Source of the DNA: Marivita hallyeonensis
Lineage (GTDB): Bacteria > Pseudomonadota > Alphaproteobacteria > Rhodobacterales > Rhodobacteraceae
NCBI RefSeq assembly: GCF_900129875.1
Contig: NZ_FQXC01000004.1
Span: 558,001 to 622,000 of the forward strand
Direction of reading: 5' to 3'
DNA length: 64,000 nucleotides
The notes below the pieces were generated by a model, which was given only the letters and a program-made list of their open reading frames with translations, was not told the DNA's origin and did not search any database. The translations under genes were made by a program, and so were the position numbers. Of the stretch, positions 45,837 to 54,397 are shown in pieces. Each line of letters opens with the position of its first letter. Positions within the stretch are counted from its first letter, which is position 1.

Positions 45837-48272
45837 TCAGGTTCTTACGAGGTTCATCTCGGGGTCATAAAGCGGCGACGTCACGACGGTCGCAGGCACC
45901 CGGTCGCCCAAAAGATCGATGTGCAGTTCTGTGCCACTGTCCGCGTAGTCCGGAGACACAAATCCATAGGCGATGTTCTTCTGAACCCGATGGCCCCACC
46001 CACCAGAGGTCACCGTGCCGACAAAGGCATCGCCCAGCATGACCGACGCTCCGCCATGCGCCGGAGCGGCTTTGGACCCCACCTCTAACGTGACGAGCCG
46101 CTTCGACGGACCTTGCGCCGCGCGGGTTTCCAACGCGGCCTTCCCGATGAACTGAGGTTTGCCCATGTGGACGAAGCGGTTCAGCCCGGTTTCAAACGGA
46201 TCAAACTCGGTAAGTACGTCCGCCTTCCAATGAAGAAAGCCCTTCTCAAGCCGCATCGACTCGACTGCCAAGGCCCCGAAGAGCCGCAAGTCATGCGCTT
46301 CACCAGCCTCCCGCAGTGCCAGATATGCGGCGTAGAGCGATGCGTTCGGCACGTGGATCTCGTAGGCCAATTCGCCCGAGAAGCTGACGGCCATGACCGT
46401 TGCGGGGGCAATGCCGATGAAGCACTCGCGGACCGAAAGCCACGGAAACGCCGCGGCGGACCAATCTGCGCGGCTGACAGCCGAGATCACATCGCGCGAT
46501 TTCGGACCGGCGAGCACGAGGATCGTCTGATCATTCGTCAGAGATCTGATCTGCACATCCTCGTCGCTGCCAAGGTGCTGCGTCAGCCAGTCCATGTCGT
46601 GCAGCTCTGACGCTGCGGCAGACCCGTACCAGAACCTCTCGGGTCCAAGGTCAGTGGCGGGCAACCGCGCGATGGTCGCCTCGGATTTCAGCATGCCGTG
46701 ATGGTTCAGCAGATAGGCCAGTCCCACGCGTCCAAACCTGCGCGGCAGGCGGCCGCAGATCATCCTGTCAAGAAAAGCTTCCGCATCCGATCCCGTGATC
46801 TCGAACCTGTTGAAGCCGTTGACCTCGCACAGACCGACAGCCGACTGCACGGCTTTGATCTCTTGCGCGACAAGGTCGAAGCTTTCGTCAAAGCGGAAGG
46901 AATGCGTGACATCGAAATCCGGTGCGGGCTTAAAATACTCCGCGCGCTCCCAGCCGTTCACCACAGTGAACGCCGCCCCCTCGGCCGCAAGAACAGGGGT
47001 CAACGGGGTTGTCTTTGCCATGCGACCTGCCGGGCGATGTTCGTTCGGAAAATGGAACCGGAATTCGTTCTGATAGTCCTCGATTGCCTTGAGCGCTGTC
47101 AGTTCTACATTGGCGTGACCCGCAAACCGCCGCGGATCGAGACACCAGGTGTCGTAGCATGCTTCCCCGTGCACAATCTGTTGGGCAAGCAACCACCCGT
47201 GCCCTCCGCCCTCGCCCAGCCCGGCGCGCAAGCCGATGATGCAAAACGCGTTTCGCTTGCCCGGGATCGGTCCAACCAACGGCGCACCGTCGATGGTGTA
47301 GGTGATCGGGCCATTGACGACCGTATGGATCCCGACATCCATCAAGGCCGGCATCCGTGCGAATGCGCCTTCTAGCACGTCCGTGGTACGATCCAGGTCA
47401 TCTGGGCAGAGCGCATTGACGAAATGCGGGTCGATCCCGTCCATGCCCCAGGTTTTGCAATTCTGCTCGTAGAACCCGACAAGAAGTCCGTACTTCTCCT
47501 GACGGCAGTAGTAATCGCTTATCGGGCAGCGCAAGAGCGGCATGCGATGACCGGCCTCGCGGATTGCGGGGATCTCTTCCGTGACAAGATACTGGTGTTC
47601 CATCGACATCACGGGGTGATGCACACCCATCATGGCGCCCAGTTCGTTGACGCGGTAACCGCACGCATTCACGACGATCTCGCAGGTGATATCGCCGTGT
47701 TCTGTGTGCACGGTCCAGCTGTGGTCCCGGTGCTGGGTCAAGCCGATCACGGGTGTGTTTCGATAGACTTCCGCCCCGGCGGCACGGGCGCGACGCGCCA
47801 ACGCCTGACACAGCTGCGCCGGGTCAATGTCGCCATCCTGACCATCCCACAAACCGCCGATCAGGTTATCGGTCGAGATGAGCGGATGGCGGCGGGCGCA
47901 TTCCTCCGCATCGATGACTTCGAACTCGACGCCCATCCCACGTGCCATTGAGGCGAAGTGACGATACCCGTCCATCTGCGCCTCGGTGTTCGCGAGCCGG
48001 ATGCCGCCATCGCCGTGGTGGTAGTTGATCGGATAGTCCGGATCGCTGGCAAGCTCTCGGTAGAGCTCGATCGAATGAGACTTCAGACCGACCATCGTCT
48101 GGTTCATGCCGAAATTCGTGACCTGCGCGGCAGAGTGCCAGGTGGTGCCGGAGGTCAATTCGTTCCGTTCGACAAGAACGACATCCGTCCAGCCTTCCTG
48201 CGTAAGGTGGTAAAGCGTCGAGCATCCCGCAATTCCGCCACCGATGACGACCACGCGCGTCTGAGATTTCAT
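45837..48272 (-). CDS. FAD-dependent dimethylglycine/sarcosine dehydrogenase-like protein
   Basis: An 811-residue flavoprotein. Residues 1-390 form a DAO domain with VVVIGGGIAGCSTLYHLTQE (FAD) and SGTTWHSAAQV, whose histidine is the covalent flavin attachment site in relatives. Then come an FAO_M linker and a C-terminal GcvT-like folate domain (about residues 430-800). This architecture is that of dimethylglycine and sarcosine dehydrogenases, which oxidise an N-methyl group and pass it to tetrahydrofolate. The frame runs to 48497; ATG 48272 (GGGG nine bases upstream) gives the family start. It diverges from a methyltransferase gene with 151 bases between. Confidence 0.88.
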   Translation of the reverse strand: MKSQTRVVVIGGGIAGCSTLYHLTQEGWTDVVLVERNELTSGTTWHSAAQVTNFGMNQTMVGLKSHSIELYRELASDPDYPINYHHGDGGIRLANTEAQMDGYRHFASMARGMGVEFEVIDAEECARRHPLISTDNLIGGLWDGQDGDIDPAQLCQALARRARAAGAEVYRNTPVIGLTQHRDHSWTVHTEHGDITCEIVVNACGYRVNELGAMMGVHHPVMSMEHQYLVTEEIPAIREAGHRMPLLRCPISDYYCRQEKYGLLVGFYEQNCKTWGMDGIDPHFVNALCPDDLDRTTDVLEGAFARMPALMDVGIHTVVNGPITYTIDGAPLVGPIPGKRNAFCIIGLRAGLGEGGGHGWLLAQQIVHGEACYDTWCLDPRRFAGHANVELTALKAIEDYQNEFRFHFPNEHRPAGRMAKTTPLTPVLAAEGAAFTVVNGWERAEYFKPAPDFDVTHSFRFDESFDLVAQEIKAVQSAVGLCEVNGFNRFEITGSDAEAFLDRMICGRLPRRFGRVGLAYLLNHHGMLKSEATIARLPATDLGPERFWYGSAAASELHDMDWLTQHLGSDEDVQIRSLTNDQTILVLAGPKSRDVISAVSRADWSAAAFPWLSVRECFIGIAPATVMAVSFSGELAYEIHVPNASLYAAYLALREAGEAHDLRLFGALAVESMRLEKGFLHWKADVLTEFDPFETGLNRFVHMGKPQFIGKAALETRAAQGPSKRLVTLEVGSKAAPAHGGASVMLGDAFVGTVTSGGWGHRVQKNIAYGFVSPDYADSGTELHIDLLGDRVPATVVTSPLYDPEMNLVRT

Positions 48273-48423
48273 CTTGCCCATCCCCTTGTCCGTCCCGGCC
48301 GATGCAGTCCCGCTTCCGGTCGTTTGGATCGCCATGCCTGCGCGTGTTGCCATCAACCGTTCCGGTTCAGCCCGCACCACGAAATCAGTTGCGCCTGTGC
48401 ACGCCGCGGTGTCCAGTCCGGTT

Positions 48424-49980
48424 ATGACGGATTCCTCCCGAAACCTCCGCCGGTCCGGCCGGAAATCGCGCCTTGCACAGCGTGCGGCACCTCCCAAGGT
48501 GAACCCGGCTCCACCCGGTCAAAGCGGGGGCGTTTACCGTCCTTTGTCCGACACCGATATGGGCCACATTTACGCAACTGCGCTCAAACTCCTGGCCGAC
48601 TTGGGCATGGGCGAGGTGCCCCACCGGCTTTGGGCGGACCTTACGGCTGCAGGTGCAACCGACCTCGGCAGCGGGCGTCTGGGACTTCCATCGGCCATGG
48701 TCGAGGACTCGATCGCAAAGGCGGCGAAGCGATTCATCCTGCATGGCCGCGACCCCAACCAATCCATCGAGGTGGGCGGTGACGCGGTCTATTTCGGAAC
48801 TGGCGGCGCAGCGCTGAACACGCTTGATCTGAAGACAGGACGCTACCGACCCTCCACGTTGCAGGACCTGCATGACTTCGCACGGCTTCAGGACACGCTG
48901 ACGAACGTGTCATGGTTCACCCGGTGTTGCATCGCGACCGACGTGCCGGACATGTTCGACCTTGACGTGAACACGGCCTACGCTCTTTTGCGGAACACGA
49001 CCAAACCGGTGGCCACTGCCTTTACGCTGGCGGACCACGTCGACCCGATTGTGCAGATGTTCGACATCGCCGCGGGCGGAGACGGCGCATTTGCGAAACG
49101 ACCTTTCGTCAAGGCACATATCAGCCCGGTCATCTCTCCGATGCGGTTTGGCGAAGACGCTGTCGACGTGGTCTACAAGTGTATCGAACACAACATCCCG
49201 ATGTCCTGCATCACTGCCGCACAGGCCGGTGCGACGGCACCGGCGACCCTTGCCGGGTTCCTCGCCCAATCACTGGCAGAAACGATGGCGAGCCTCGTGA
49301 TGGTCAATGTGCTCTCGCCCGGATTTCCGATGGTGTTCTCCAACTGGCCGCTGGTGATCGACCTGCGCAGCGGCGCCTTTGCCGGGGGCGGAGGTGAAAC
49401 CGCGCTTCTGAACGCGGCTTCCGCACAATTGTCGAACTGGCTTGGCCTGCCGTCCGGGGTCGCCTGTTCGATGACAGACGCGAAAGCCATCGATGCGCAG
49501 TACGGTGTTGAAAAGGGCGTAACCAGCCTCGCCGCCGCGCTGGCCGGTGGGAACCTGATCTACGAAAGCTCCGGCATGACCGCCGCTCTGCTTGGCGCGA
49601 GTTTCGAGGCATTCATTCTGGACGACGAGATGCACGCCATGACCTATCGCGCCTTGCGCGGGATCGAGGTGTCAGAGGACAATCTGGACTTTGACGCGAT
49701 TTCCAGCGCCATCCTCGGGGACGGGCATTTCCTTGGATCAGACCAGACATATGACGCCATGGAGCGGGACTATCACTACCCGAAACTCGCCAACCGCGAA
49801 CAGCCGCGGACGTGGGAAGACGACGGCGCGCAGGATGCGTGGGCGCGGGCCAGGATTGTTGCGAAACGCATTCTGGACACGCATCATCCGTGCTACCTGA
49901 GCACGGATCAGGATCAGCACATTCGGAGCCGTTTCAATATACTCCCGACCCGGAAAGCCACGGCAGGAGAGGCTTTGTGA
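48424..49980 (+). CDS. MttB superfamily (trimethylamine methyltransferase-like) protein without pyrrolysine
   Basis: A 518-residue protein of the trimethylamine:corrinoid methyltransferase family. Typical blocks are GDAVYFGTGGAALNTLDL, YALLRNTTKPVATAFT, FVKAHISPVISPM, ETALLNAASAQLSNWLGLPSG (in part) and a C-terminal YHYPKLANREQP with THHP. There is no in-frame TAG, so it is a non-pyrrolysine member. Known non-pyrrolysine members demethylate glycine betaine, proline betaine or carnitine. The neighbouring dimethylglycine-dehydrogenase-like gene supports glycine betaine, but no corrinoid protein gene is in the window. The first 45 residues are basic and poorly conserved; the ATG has no strong ribosome-binding site. 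Confidence 0.85.
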   Translation: MTDSSRNLRRSGRKSRLAQRAAPPKVNPAPPGQSGGVYRPLSDTDMGHIYATALKLLADLGMGEVPHRLWADLTAAGATDLGSGRLGLPSAMVEDSIAKAAKRFILHGRDPNQSIEVGGDAVYFGTGGAALNTLDLKTGRYRPSTLQDLHDFARLQDTLTNVSWFTRCCIATDVPDMFDLDVNTAYALLRNTTKPVATAFTLADHVDPIVQMFDIAAGGDGAFAKRPFVKAHISPVISPMRFGEDAVDVVYKCIEHNIPMSCITAAQAGATAPATLAGFLAQSLAETMASLVMVNVLSPGFPMVFSNWPLVIDLRSGAFAGGGGETALLNAASAQLSNWLGLPSGVACSMTDAKAIDAQYGVEKGVTSLAAALAGGNLIYESSGMTAALLGASFEAFILDDEMHAMTYRALRGIEVSEDNLDFDAISSAILGDGHFLGSDQTYDAMERDYHYPKLANREQPRTWEDDGAQDAWARARIVAKRILDTHHPCYLSTDQDQHIRSRFNILPTRKATAGEAL

Positions 49981-51614
49981 ACATTCTCTACATCATGTTC
50001 GACCAGTTGCGCTTCGACTACCTGAGCTGCGCCGGTCACAAGACATTGCACACGCCCCACATCGACCGTCTCGCCTCTCAAGGTGTGCGGTTCACCAACG
50101 CCTATACTCAATCACCCGTCTGCGGTGCCGCGCGGATGAGCGCCTATACCGGGCGCTATGTCAGCAGCCACGGAGCGGCATGGAACAACTATCCCTTGCG
50201 TGTCGGTGAGATGACCCTCGGCGACCATTTGCGCGACGCGGGCATGGACTGCTGGCTGATCGGCAAAACACACATGAAGGCTGACGCGAAGGGGATGGAG
50301 CGGCTTGGTCTGTCACCGGACAGCGTGATTGGCGCGCGGCAGGCGGACTGCGGGTTCGACGTGTGGTGCAGGGACGACGGTCTTTGGGCCGAAGGACCAG
50401 ACGGACCGTATGACCAGAAGCGCAGCCCGTATAATGAATATCTGAAATCGAAAGGCTACGCAGGCGGCAATCCTTGGGCAGACCATGCAAACGCAGGTGT
50501 CGAGAATGGCGAAATCGCCAGCGGCTGGTTCATGAAGAACGCGGACAAGGCCGCCAATGTGGATGAACCAGACAGCGAAACACCTTGGCTCACCTCACAG
50601 GCCATCGCCTTCATTGAACAGGCGAAATCGCCATGGTGCGCGCATGTCAGTTACATCAAACCGCATTGGCCCTACATCGTCCCCGCGCCCTATCATGACA
50701 TGTACGACGTGGACGATATTCAGCCCGTGATCCGGTCCAAACGCGAAGTGGTCGACCCGCATCCGATTTACCGTGCCTTCACGCAAGGCCGCGTCGGCAA
50801 AAGCTTTGCGCAGGATCATGTCCGCGAAAAGGTCATCCCCGCCTATATGGGTCTTATCAAGCAATGTGACGATCAGATGGGTCGGTTGTTCGACTACCTC
50901 GAAACGACGGGTCGAATGAATGACACGATGATCGTGCTGACCTCGGATCACGGCGATTATCTTGGCGACCATTGGATGGGAGAAAAAGACCTGTTCCACG
51001 CCCCTTCGGTGAAGGTGCCGCTGATTGTTCACGACCCACGTTCATCCGCCGACGCCACTCGTGGCACCACTTGCGAAGCGCTGGTTGAAGCGATTGATGT
51101 GACGGCGACGTTCATCGAGGCCGCGGGCGGCGACGTACCCGACCACATTGTCGAAGGTCGCTCACTGCAGCCTTACCTCACCGGCACCCCACATCCCAAC
51201 CCGCGCAATTTCGCAATCAGCGAATATGATTATTCCAGCCACCCTGTCGGCACCGCCCTGAACGTCCCGCCAAAAGAGGCGCGGCTCTTCATGGTGGCGA
51301 CGCAGGATTGGAAACTGGTGCATTGCGAAGGTGGCTTTCGACCGATGCTCTTCGATCTGAAAAACGATCCGAATGAGCTTTTCGATCTCGGCGGCGACCC
51401 GGACTACGAAGACACGCGGGCCATGCTCTACGATCACCTGCACACCTGGGCACGTCGTCCAGCCCAACGCGTCACGATCTCGGACGCCGAGATCCATGCC
51501 AAGCGCAAAATTGGCGCACGCACCGGTGTGTTGCTTGGCGTCTACGACGAGGATGAGATCGCCCCCGATTTGCGTGCGAGGTACCGGGGTCCCAGTCCCA
51601 AGCGTCCGAACTAA
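49977..51614 (+). CDS. Sulfatase-family hydrolase (CGAAR active-site variant)
   Basis: A 545-residue alkaline-phosphatase-superfamily enzyme. It begins MNILYIMFDQLRFDYLSCAG, with metal ligands in FDQLRFD and the formylglycine motif C-x-A-x-R in SPVCGAARMSAYTGR (Cys49). LTSDHGDYLGDHWMGEK supplies further metal ligands. The motif has A where most sulfatases have P or A-P, still within the accepted pattern. Choline-sulfatases and phosphonate monoester hydrolases are relatives; the coupled MttB-like gene makes choline-O-sulfate a tempting but unproven substrate. The start is GTG 49977, overlapping the methyltransferase TGA, with AGGAG upstream. Confidence 0.85.
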   Translation: MNILYIMFDQLRFDYLSCAGHKTLHTPHIDRLASQGVRFTNAYTQSPVCGAARMSAYTGRYVSSHGAAWNNYPLRVGEMTLGDHLRDAGMDCWLIGKTHMKADAKGMERLGLSPDSVIGARQADCGFDVWCRDDGLWAEGPDGPYDQKRSPYNEYLKSKGYAGGNPWADHANAGVENGEIASGWFMKNADKAANVDEPDSETPWLTSQAIAFIEQAKSPWCAHVSYIKPHWPYIVPAPYHDMYDVDDIQPVIRSKREVVDPHPIYRAFTQGRVGKSFAQDHVREKVIPAYMGLIKQCDDQMGRLFDYLETTGRMNDTMIVLTSDHGDYLGDHWMGEKDLFHAPSVKVPLIVHDPRSSADATRGTTCEALVEAIDVTATFIEAAGGDVPDHIVEGRSLQPYLTGTPHPNPRNFAISEYDYSSHPVGTALNVPPKEARLFMVATQDWKLVHCEGGFRPMLFDLKNDPNELFDLGGDPDYEDTRAMLYDHLHTWARRPAQRVTISDAEIHAKRKIGARTGVLLGVYDEDEIAPDLRARYRGPSPKRPN

Positions 51615-51659
51615 CGCGGCAGTCTTGCGCATCAATATGGCCTCACATATCCCTTGGCC

Positions 51660-53096
51660 ATGTTTCTTGGCATCGATATCGGCACATCTTCGGTCAAGGC
51701 CATCGTCACCGATGGCGTAACCTTGGTCGCCTCCGCCACTGCGCCGTTGACGTCGCAATCACCCCACCCCGGATGGTCGGAACAAGACCCATCGACCTGG
51801 TGGAACGCGACGAAATCTGCGTTGCATGAGCTGAACACACTAGCATCGTTGAGTGAGATCACGGCGGTCGGCCTCTCCGGGCAAATGCACGGCGCGGTAC
51901 TGTTGGACAAGGACCACACCGTCTTGCGCCCGGCAATTCTATGGAATGACAGCCGCTCAACCGCGGCCTGTGCGCAGTTGCGGGCGTCTTTACCCGGGAT
52001 CGGTGAGATTGCAGGCGTGCTCCCACTTCCGGGATTTACAGCGCCGAAACTGATGTGGGTCAGGGACCATGAACCGGACGTTCATGCCCAGATCGCGCAT
52101 GTCCTTTTGCCAAAAGACTATGTCGGCCTTCGTCTGCACGGGTCATTGGCGACGGATCGGTCGGACGCCGCAGGGACGCTTTGGCTGGATCAGGCCGCGC
52201 GCGACTGGAGTGCTATCGTAGCATCGGAATCCGCAACCGATACGGCTTGGCTGCCGCAATTGTTCGACGGGCACGAGGTTGTGGGTACCGTCACCGAGAC
52301 AGCCGCTAACGAAACCGGTATTCCACGCGGCATCCCGGTTGTTGCGGGCGGCGGCGACGCGGCGACTGGCGCAGTCTCGCTCGGGGCCACCGAGGCGGGA
52401 CGCGGGTTCATCTCACTCGGCACCTCGGGCCAGTTGTTCGTTGCAGGGGATGCCTATAGCCCGAACCCCGCGAAATTCGTGCACGCCTTTGCGCATACCG
52501 TACCCGACCGCTGGTACCAGATGGCTGCCATGCTCAATGGTGCACGTCCGATTGCATGGCTTGCCGATCAACTCGGTATTGCAGAGGCAGAGGTTGTTGC
52601 GCTGGCGGAAACCGCTGACCCGGCCCGCGCGCCGATCTTCCTGCCCTACCTCACCGGTGAGCGCAGCCCGCATGGCGACCCGAACATTCGGGCGGGATTT
52701 TTTGGACTGGAAGACGCAACTGACAGGGCCGGGCTGTGTCGCGCTGTTGTCGAAGCGATCTCGTTCACTTTCGCAGACGCTGCAGAGAGTTTTGGTGACA
52801 CGATCAATGATCTGCCCCACCTGGCTGCCATCGGCGGCGGCAGCAAATCCCCGTTCCTTCTGCAGCTGATTGCCAATGCCACTGGAAAGCGCATCGGGCG
52901 CGCGGCGGGATCAGACGCGGGGCCAGCTTTGGGTGCCGCAAGACTTGCAGCCTGCGGGACCGGGGCGTTGGCTTTGTCCGATCTCGGAGCCACGCCTGCC
53001 ATTTCGGATTGGTTTGATCCGGAGCGCAGTGATCTGACCACCACGCGGTTGGCACGTTACCGTGCGTTGTACCGGGCGCTTCAGCCTTTGGCCTGA
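51660..53096 (+). CDS. xylB: Xylulokinase
   Basis: Phosphorylates D-xylulose, the product of xylitol or D-arabitol oxidation. The 478-residue FGGY-family kinase has FLGIDIGTSSVKAIV (phosphate loop), GLSGQMHGAVLLD (substrate loop near residue 78), GDAATGAVSLG, and LPYLTGERSPHGDPNIRAGF, with AIGGGSKSPFLLQLIAN near the C terminus. The motifs are those of XylB rather than glycerol kinase. The start has no good ribosome-binding site; TTG two codons upstream is an alternative. It is upstream of the LacI regulator gene of the polyol cluster. Confidence 0.92.
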   Translation: MFLGIDIGTSSVKAIVTDGVTLVASATAPLTSQSPHPGWSEQDPSTWWNATKSALHELNTLASLSEITAVGLSGQMHGAVLLDKDHTVLRPAILWNDSRSTAACAQLRASLPGIGEIAGVLPLPGFTAPKLMWVRDHEPDVHAQIAHVLLPKDYVGLRLHGSLATDRSDAAGTLWLDQAARDWSAIVASESATDTAWLPQLFDGHEVVGTVTETAANETGIPRGIPVVAGGGDAATGAVSLGATEAGRGFISLGTSGQLFVAGDAYSPNPAKFVHAFAHTVPDRWYQMAAMLNGARPIAWLADQLGIAEAEVVALAETADPARAPIFLPYLTGERSPHGDPNIRAGFFGLEDATDRAGLCRAVVEAISFTFADAAESFGDTINDLPHLAAIGGGSKSPFLLQLIANATGKRIGRAAGSDAGPALGAARLAACGTGALALSDLGATPAISDWFDPERSDLTTTRLARYRALYRALQPLA

Positions 53097-53274
53097 GAGC
53101 CGATACCGCTCAAATCGCGCGCAACCCTGCGCCGCAGTGGTGGAAATTGCACCGTCCTTCATTGATTTGGCTTCCGATGAAGAGAATTTTCCGGTGATTA
53201 ATTGATTTTTTGCGCGCGATAAGAAAATGTAAACATGAAAACTCACACGTTACGCGCCGATCAAGAGTAAAGTT
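53097..53274 (+). promoter_or_regulatory. Leader region of the LacI-type regulator gene
   Basis: 178 bases with no gene. The last third is AT-rich (53195-53240) and could hold the regulator's promoter. No copy of the TTTAC-N4-GTAAA element found before the ABC transporter genes could be located here, so autoregulation is not supported by sequence. Confidence 0.4.
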
Positions 53275-54306
53275 ATGTCCGAGTCGAAAATCAAAAACAT
53301 GGAAGAATTCGCAGCGATCAGCGGGATATCCCGCCCGACCGTATCGAAATACTTCCACGACCCGGCCAGCGTGCGCCCTTCGACACGCGCGCGGATCGAG
53401 GCTGCGCTCGAGAAGTACGATTACCGCCCAAACATCTACGCGATGAACCAGAACCGCAAGCTGACGAAGAATATCGGCATTGTGGTACCATACCTCGCCG
53501 ACCCGTTCTTCGCCGAGATCGTGCGCGTGATCGAACGGCGTTGTATCGAAGCGGGCTTCACTCCCTCTCTCTTCAGCTCGCACGGTGAGCAGGCGTTCGA
53601 GAATGACATTCTCGACAGCCTTCGGTCGATCAAACCAGCGGGTGTCCTGCTTGCCCCGCTGGGTCGGCAGTCCGACAAATCGGCGATCGAGACCTTCTGC
53701 AAGAATGTTCCGACGGTGCTGTTTGACAGCAATATCGAAGGCATGGGCGAAGCGTTCATTGGCTCCGACAATTACAGTTTTGTGTCGCAAACTGTCGAAT
53801 ATCTGAGCCGGACCGGCGAAAATCCGTGTTTCTTCGAAATGAAGACGCCCGCCAACCCGAATGCAAACAAACGACGCCTTGCCTACCTGTCGATGGCCGA
53901 ACGCCTTGGGCTTGAGCCGCATGTGATCCAGATCGATGGCACCGGGTGGGCGTTCGAAGAGATCGGCCGCCAGGGTGCGCTCAAGCTGCTTTCGGGAAAC
54001 GCTCTGCCGACCGACACCGTTCTGTGCAGCAACGACCGCCTCGCGATCGGTTTCTTGTCTGCCTGCTACGAGATGGGCGTCAAGGTCGGTCGTACGCAGG
54101 ACTGCCAGCTGCGCGTCGCCTCGCATGACGATCATCCGTTCTCCAAGTTCACCTGCCCGTCGCTCACCACGGCAGCGCATGACTACTTTGCCGTATCCGA
54201 TCAGGCGGTTGAGACGCTGTTCCAGGTGATCGAAAGCGGCGGCCACCTGAGAAACCGAACCGAGACTGTCTTCCCGGCACGACTGATTATGCGGGACTCG
54301 GCTTAG
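53275..54306 (+). CDS. LacI family transcriptional regulator of polyol genes
   Basis: A 343-residue repressor or activator. The N-terminal helix-turn-helix and hinge are seen in MEEFAAISGISRPTVSKYFHD and RPNIYAMNQNRKLTKNIGIVV (quoted as ISGISRPTVSKYFHDPASV and YRPNIYAMNQNRKL). It is slightly unusual in having YF rather than the common VL or AL in the recognition helix end. The C-terminal half is a periplasmic-binding-protein-like sugar domain (IGIVVPYLADPFFAEIVRVI, DTVLCSNDRLAIG). It ends about 90 bases before smoE, and the tandem operators between them are its likely target. Confidence 0.93.
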   Translation: MSESKIKNMEEFAAISGISRPTVSKYFHDPASVRPSTRARIEAALEKYDYRPNIYAMNQNRKLTKNIGIVVPYLADPFFAEIVRVIERRCIEAGFTPSLFSSHGEQAFENDILDSLRSIKPAGVLLAPLGRQSDKSAIETFCKNVPTVLFDSNIEGMGEAFIGSDNYSFVSQTVEYLSRTGENPCFFEMKTPANPNANKRRLAYLSMAERLGLEPHVIQIDGTGWAFEEIGRQGALKLLSGNALPTDTVLCSNDRLAIGFLSACYEMGVKVGRTQDCQLRVASHDDHPFSKFTCPSLTTAAHDYFAVSDQAVETLFQVIESGGHLRNRTETVFPARLIMRDSA

Positions 54307-54311
54307 GTTTC

Positions 54312-54325
54312 TTTACGCGAGTAAA
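54312..54325. promoter_or_regulatory. Likely LacI-type operator, copy 1
   Basis: TTTACGCGAGTAAA has inverted ends TTTAC/GTAAA around four central bases. It lies 86 bases before smoE, just after the regulator gene. A second copy with one change begins exactly 21 bases later, two turns of DNA, so both are on the same face. Confidence 0.75.
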
Positions 54326-54332
54326 TTTTATG

Positions 54333-54346
54333 TTGACGCGAGTAAA
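54333..54346. promoter_or_regulatory. Likely LacI-type operator, copy 2, overlapping a -35 box
   Basis: TTGACGCGAGTAAA repeats copy 1 with G for T at the third position. Its first six bases, TTGACG, could be the -35 element of the smo operon, with TGTTAG at 54355-54360 as a weak -10 box 16 bases on. Binding here would block RNA polymerase. Confidence 0.7.
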
Positions 54347-54397
54347 CCAAGTGGTGTTAGTTTCCCGTAGGTAATCCATTAATCAGGGAGGATTCGG

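Noticed and set aside
48424-49980. Pyrrolysine-containing trimethylamine methyltransferase
   Set aside because: The frame has no internal TAG codon, so it belongs to the non-pyrrolysine branch.
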